A DNA stretch of 8,438 nt from assembly GCA_030633635.1 (NCBI GenBank), contig DAOVSA010000018.1, positions 1 through 8,438 on the forward strand. Reading direction: 5' to 3'. Position 1 is the first letter of the stretch. Each line of letters begins with the position of its first letter. The stretch is from Candidatus Altarchaeota archaeon (GTDB lineage: Archaea; Altiarchaeota; Altiarchaeia; IMC4; DAOVSA01). The notes under the pieces were generated by a model. The model did not search any database. It had not been told where the DNA came from and saw only the letters and a program-made list of their open reading frames with translations. Positions 5,901-8,438 of the stretch are shown here, piece after piece. Both the position numbers and the translations under genes were made by a program.

Positions 5901-6593
5901 TCATTTTAAGATCTTGATCTCAACCTCCCCATGGGTTAGATTATTCAATTTATCATAAAATTCGTCTTGTAGTCCTGCCGGAATCTCCATGCAGGAAATC
6001 AAACCATCACCAACCCATTCTTCTTTTTTTACCTCGCCGAATTCTTCGAGGATATGGTGAATATTTCCGGAGTATTTCAATGGAATTTTCGTTGCAATGG
6101 TTATTCGTTCAAATTTTAAGGGCAAAATTGGTCTTAACGCTTTAACGACAGTATCTACTTGCTCTTTTGCAGATTTAGATATCGTTACATTCACTTTTAC
6201 TTCCTCCATGGCTTTCTTAATGCGATTTGGTGGATGTGGCGACTTTGTTTGCGGGTTTATAGCATTCTTGGCGATTATATTAATTATCTGCTTTTTTCTT
6301 TCCTCAAGCAAGTGTTTCTTTTGCTGGGTCGTCAGGTGGAGTTCGCCTTTTTTAAGTATCTGATCTGCGACATTATTGACATCATTTGTACCAAAAATTT
6401 TCGACATTATATCTTCCGATGCCTTATCTCCCGCTCGCGCATCCTTAAAAATACAATCTACCGCTAAAATCTCGTTCAGGGGGATATTCTTCCCTTCCTT
6501 ATAAGTTAAAGCCAGATCCGGATCTGCCAATATCTCAAAATTCTCTCCAAGAATTTTTAATCTAACAATAATCGAGTTATCCAGACTTGCCAT
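5901..6593 (-). CDS. Ribosome maturation protein SBDS homologue (Sdo1)
   Basis: This is the archaeal orthologue of Shwachman-Bodian-Diamond syndrome protein (yeast Sdo1), which in eukaryotes works with the GTPase EFL1 to release eIF6 from the large ribosomal subunit; in archaea it binds the large subunit. The 230 residues are full length. Domain I (about 1-88) holds the family segments FEILADPDLALTYKEG and GDKASEDIM with the downstream FGTNDVNNVADQILKKGELHLT. Domain II (about 90-160) is helical and basic (QQKKHLLEERKKQIINIIAKNAINPQTKSPHP), and domain III (about 163-230) is ferredoxin-like and ends in GEVEIKILK. It lies between psmA (59 bp upstream) and rrp4, the conserved archaeal order. The ATG at 6593 has no ribosome binding site, so it may rely on translation from psmA or a weak leader. 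Confidence 0.95.
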   Translation of the reverse strand: MASLDNSIIVRLKILGENFEILADPDLALTYKEGKNIPLNEILAVDCIFKDARAGDKASEDIMSKIFGTNDVNNVADQILKKGELHLTTQQKKHLLEERKKQIINIIAKNAINPQTKSPHPPNRIKKAMEEVKVNVTISKSAKEQVDTVVKALRPILPLKFERITIATKIPLKYSGNIHHILEEFGEVKKEEWVGDGLISCMEIPAGLQDEFYDKLNNLTHGEVEIKILK

Positions 6594-6652
6594 TTTTATT
6601 GGCTATTTAGTACAAATCAAACCAATACCTACCTTGTCCCTCACTTCTTTAA

Positions 6653-7357
6653 TTAATCCACGAATCCACTAATCTCTTTCTTTGTGAGTTGTTGATATTT
6701 TTTTTCTAAGTCTATTGTAACGATATCAATATTTTCTCCCCTGATTTTTCCCTCTGAAACGCTTTTTAAACTCTCAAGTGCCAGTCCAATTGCATCATCC
6801 CTTGACATCTCTTTCTTATACTTTTTCTCAAAAAGTTTTTCGACGTCCGGTTTGCCCATACCAATCGCTGTCGATGTATACTCAGTGAAAGCACCGCTGG
6901 GATCCGTTTCGAATAATCTGGGTTTATCATTAATCCCGGCGATTAATAGTGATGTGCCAAAGGGTCGTGCACCTCCAAATTGCGTGTATAACTGTTTTAG
7001 GTTACATATCTCCCGGGTTAGGGTGGCGATTGATATCGGCTCGTTATATGCCATTCTACTCCTCTGTGCCTTCAGTCTTGCATCCTCAACCAAACGGCGA
7101 GCATCTGCAACTAAACCGGATGTTGCCACCCCTATATGCTCATCTACCTGAAATATTTTCTCTATGGACTTGGGCACTATCAGAGGGCTGCCTATACTTT
7201 TATCTACCGCAAGTAACACACCATCAGTATAGGTAACACCAACTGCCGTTGTCCCCCGTCTAACAGCCTCTCTTGCATATTCCACCTGAAAGAGCCTTCC
7301 ATCAGGGCTAAAAACAGTAATTGCCCGGTCATAAGCACTGGGTCCTATTGGATACAT
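6653..7357 (-). CDS. psmA: 20S proteasome alpha subunit
   Basis: The alpha subunit forms the outer heptameric rings of the archaeal 20S proteasome, gates substrate entry and docks the PAN ATPase; the catalytic beta subunit is not in the window. The 234 residues are near the lower end of the family. The N-terminal gate motif YDR is at 9-11, and the alpha signature continues as SPDGRLFQVEYAREAV (17-32). Lys67 in SIEKI matches the Lys66 of Thermoplasma that receives the HbYX tail of PAN. TSGLVADARRLVEDAR and the GGARPFGTSLL segment are also typical. It starts at the ATG at 7357 with GAAGGT 9 nt upstream. It is the first gene of the leftward cluster and probably carries the main promoter for psmA-SBDS-rrp4-rrp41. 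Confidence 0.97.
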   Translation of the reverse strand: MYPIGPSAYDRAITVFSPDGRLFQVEYAREAVRRGTTAVGVTYTDGVLLAVDKSIGSPLIVPKSIEKIFQVDEHIGVATSGLVADARRLVEDARLKAQRSRMAYNEPISIATLTREICNLKQLYTQFGGARPFGTSLLIAGINDKPRLFETDPSGAFTEYTSTAIGMGKPDVEKLFEKKYKKEMSRDDAIGLALESLKSVSEGKIRGENIDIVTIDLEKKYQQLTKKEISGFVD

Positions 7358-7366
7358 TTTTATAAT

Positions 7367-7372
7367 ACCTTC
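7367..7372 (-). promoter_or_regulatory. Ribosome binding site GAAGGT of psmA
   Basis: Minus-strand GAAGGT is followed by the 9-nt ATTATAAAA and then the psmA ATG at 7357. It supports that start and serves as a spacing reference for other genes in the window. Confidence 0.65.
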
Positions 7373-7521
7373 AATTTTATCAAACTAAGATTAAAATTAG
7401 ATTTGATAACTTAAATACAAACCAAATTTGGATGACAAATCATTCAACAAAGTAGGTGAACTTATACTTAAATACATTAAATACTTTGAGGTATTAATTT
7501 CACAGAATAAAATGATTAACC
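7373..7521. promoter_or_regulatory. Divergent promoter region between psmA and fumB
   Basis: This very AT-rich spacer separates the two divergent genes. For psmA, a minus-strand TATA-like TATTTAA (7417-7411) would give a start near 7388 and a leader of about 30 nt. For fumB, TTAAATA (7468-7474) would give a start near 7498 and a leader of about 23 nt. The two boxes lie in identical 11-bp copies of ACTTAAATACA (7409-7419 and 7466-7476). A perfect 10-bp palindrome, CCAAATTTGG (7422-7431), lies between them, just upstream of the psmA box where a BRE or operator would be. A GAGG at 7488-7491 is too far from the fumB ATG to act as its binding site, and an in-frame TGA at 7513 excludes an earlier start. 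Confidence 0.5.
7409..7476. repeat. Two direct copies of ACTTAAATACA
   Basis: Identical 11-bp copies at 7409-7419 and 7466-7476, 57 bp apart, each include a TATA-like core. In AT-rich promoter DNA this may simply be two TATA elements of similar sequence; a shared regulator site is possible. Confidence 0.35.
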
Positions 7522-8022
7522 ATGTTATCTCTAAGCACCAAAGATGATTTCTCGGATTTGAAGGCTGGGAAAAAGGTTTTATTATCTGGAAAGTTGTTCA
7601 CAGTCAGGGATAAAGCCAGTGCAAGACTCGAAAGAGAAGAAAGAGAAGAGCTTGGGTTTGATATTTCCGATTCCGTCATATACCACAGTGGACCTCTGGT
7701 CAAAAAAACCGCTAAAGGATGGAAGCTAATATCTGCAGGTCCAACAACATCTTCCAGAATGGATAAATTTCTACCGCAACTTATTAAAAAATTTGATATC
7801 AAGGGCATAATCGGCAAGGGCGGCGTTGACAAAGATGGCATTAAAGGGTGCGTATATTTTGCATTTACCGGCGGTTGCGGTGCCCTAGCAGCTCAATGCA
7901 TGTCTGTTAAGGATGTGTATTGGTTAGATCTTGGAATTCCAGAGGCTGTTTGGGAACTAGAAGTGAAAAATTTACCGGTTGTGGTTGGGATAGATAAAGA
8001 GGGCGGAAGTTTGTATCGTTGA
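7522..8022 (+). CDS. fumB: Class I fumarate hydratase, beta subunit (C-terminal catalytic half)
   Basis: This corresponds to the C-terminal part of iron-sulfur class I fumarases; with an alpha subunit carrying the [4Fe-4S] cluster it interconverts fumarate and malate. The 166 residues contain the family motifs in order: GKLFTVRDKASARL (23-36), YHSGPL (54-59), GPTTSSRMD (73-81), GKGGV (98-102), YFAFTGGCGALAA (112-124) and WLDLGIPEAVWELEV. The alternative, an L-tartrate dehydratase beta subunit, uses the same fold and cannot be excluded. The start is fixed by an in-frame TGA at 7513, and there is no ribosome binding site, so it may be leaderless or nearly so. No alpha-subunit gene lies beside it in the window. 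The protein stops at GGSLYR, somewhat earlier than most relatives, inside a 13-bp duplication. Confidence 0.9.
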   Translation: MLSLSTKDDFSDLKAGKKVLLSGKLFTVRDKASARLEREEREELGFDISDSVIYHSGPLVKKTAKGWKLISAGPTTSSRMDKFLPQLIKKFDIKGIIGKGGVDKDGIKGCVYFAFTGGCGALAAQCMSVKDVYWLDLGIPEAVWELEVKNLPVVVGIDKEGGSLYR

Positions 8023-8037
8023 TTTTTGTATCGTTGA
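8010..8037. repeat. 13-bp direct repeat spanning the fumB stop codon
   Basis: TTTGTATCGTTGA occurs at 8010-8022 and again at 8025-8037, a 15-bp period. The first copy supplies the last fumB codons (Leu-Tyr-Arg) and the TGA stop; the second lies in the convergent spacer. Because the period is a multiple of three, the second TGA is in the same frame. It looks like a recent slippage duplication. Confidence 0.7.
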
Positions 8038-8075
8038 CTTGAAAAATCTTTTTAGCATGTTGAGCCAGAAAAATA
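8023..8075. terminator. Convergent spacer between fumB and larE-like gene with T runs on both strands
   Basis: The 53-bp spacer has five-T runs on the plus strand (8023-8027 and 8049-8053) and A runs that are T runs on the minus strand (8042-8046 and 8069-8073). AAAAATCTTTTT (8042-8053) is nearly symmetrical. Archaeal intrinsic termination depends mainly on T-rich tracts, so a bidirectional terminator is plausible, but there is no strong stem. Confidence 0.4.
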
Positions 8076-8438
8076 TCATTCATTGAGGGATGCTTGCTCG
8101 ATCTTTCGCAATTTCTCAAGAGTTATCTGCTCATTAGTTGGTATTCGGGTTGCCATGCAGGACACAGATCGTCTTTTGGCGTTTGATAAACCCAATTCCT
8201 TCGCAAGTTCTCTGACCTCTCGCTTTTTAATACCTACTTCTGCTAGTGGGCTTATTACTCCTCCTTCCTTCAATGCTCGCAGTCCATACCTTCTCAGATC
8301 TTTTAGATCGTCAAAGTTTGTTCCATCCACCACATATCTGAATCCATATTCATTGCGAATACCATTTAGAGTCTCAACAATCCTTTTTTTACAGAAATAA
8401 CACCTGTCAAGCGGGTTCTTTACGAAATTTTCATCCCC
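8076..8438 (-). CDS. larE: LarE-like ATP-dependent sacrificial sulfur transferase, N-terminus off window, C-terminus short
   Basis: LarE-family proteins adenylate a carboxylate with an N-terminal PP-loop and then transfer sulfur, in LarE itself during synthesis of the nickel-pincer cofactor of lactate racemase. The visible 120 residues start inside the protein. They contain FVKNPLDRCYFCKK, with Cys13 and Cys16 of the visible part, then VVDGTNFDDLKDLR, RYGLRALKEGGVISPLAEVGIKKREVRELAKELGL, and SVSCMATRIPTNEQITLEKL with Cys94 at the place of the sacrificial cysteine. Three cysteines (CxxC plus one) fit the [4Fe-4S]-dependent LarE type. The protein ends at KIEQASLNE, whereas relatives carry several tens more residues after ITxEKLRxIE; no frame downstream restores them. 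The PP-loop lies beyond the right edge. LarB and LarC are not in the window, so the exact substrate is inferred. Confidence 0.82.
   Translation of the reverse strand, partial: GDENFVKNPLDRCYFCKKRIVETLNGIRNEYGFRYVVDGTNFDDLKDLRRYGLRALKEGGVISPLAEVGIKKREVRELAKELGLSNAKRRSVSCMATRIPTNEQITLEKLRKIEQASLNE

Noticed and set aside
6594..6652. ATTGG and CCAAT inverted pair between psmA and SBDS as a terminator
   Set aside because: Only 5 bp with a 19-bp loop and no T run at the right place; the genes belong to one conserved cluster, so termination here is unlikely.
7907..8119. Minus-strand open frame across the fumB/larE junction, considered as the lost LarE C-terminus in another frame
   Set aside because: Its residues show no LarE-like sequence and most of it is antisense to fumB, so a simple frameshift does not explain the short LarE.
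1..8438. CRISPR array, insertion sequence, tRNA or rRNA genes, or a defence system
   Set aside because: No regularly spaced repeats, transposase motifs, tRNA cloverleaf or rRNA-like stretch was seen; the DHH nuclease and SPFH protein lie among housekeeping genes without defence partners.

Overview
The window reads as a euryarchaeal-type archaeal chromosome segment. Its genes are characteristically archaeal: FEN1, a GAN/RecJ-like DHH nuclease, RNA polymerase subunit L, exosome subunits Csl4, Rrp41 and Rrp4, the SBDS homologue and the proteasome alpha subunit. Starts are preceded by A-rich leaders and AT-rich, TATA-like boxes. Species cannot be determined; a methanogen or ANME-like lineage is possible but is only a guess. 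Eleven of the thirteen genes look intact, one (fen1) is cut by the left edge, and one (larE-like) is cut by the right edge and also ends early.

Left part (1-3483). fen1 runs leftwards off the edge and shares a short divergent promoter region with a rightward SPFH/prohibitin-like membrane protein. That gene converges, with only 14 bp between stops, on a leftward pair made of a DJ-1/PfpI-family gene followed after 3 bp by a GAN/RecJ-like DHH nuclease.

Middle part (3493-7357). This is the archaeal exosome-proteasome cluster, all on the minus strand. In transcription order it is psmA, SBDS, rrp4, rrp41, a 126-bp gap, then csl4 and rpoL. The usual neighbour rrp42 is not present after rrp41. Together the genes cover protein degradation (20S core), ribosome maturation (SBDS), RNA 3'-end degradation (exosome cap and catalytic ring) and transcription (RpoL), a known co-localisation in archaea.

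Right part (7358-8438). A divergent AT-rich promoter region separates psmA from a rightward class I fumarate hydratase beta subunit. That gene converges on a leftward LarE-like sulfur transferase. Both convergent genes end short of their usual C-termini, and a 13-bp direct repeat covers the fumB stop codon, so this junction looks like a rearrangement scar.

No rRNA, tRNA, CRISPR array, insertion sequence or defence system was seen. The region is mainly conserved housekeeping. The points that deserve checking are the altered exosome gene order, the fumB/larE junction, the iron-sulfur-type LarE cysteines, the atypical DJ-1 active site and several translation-start details.
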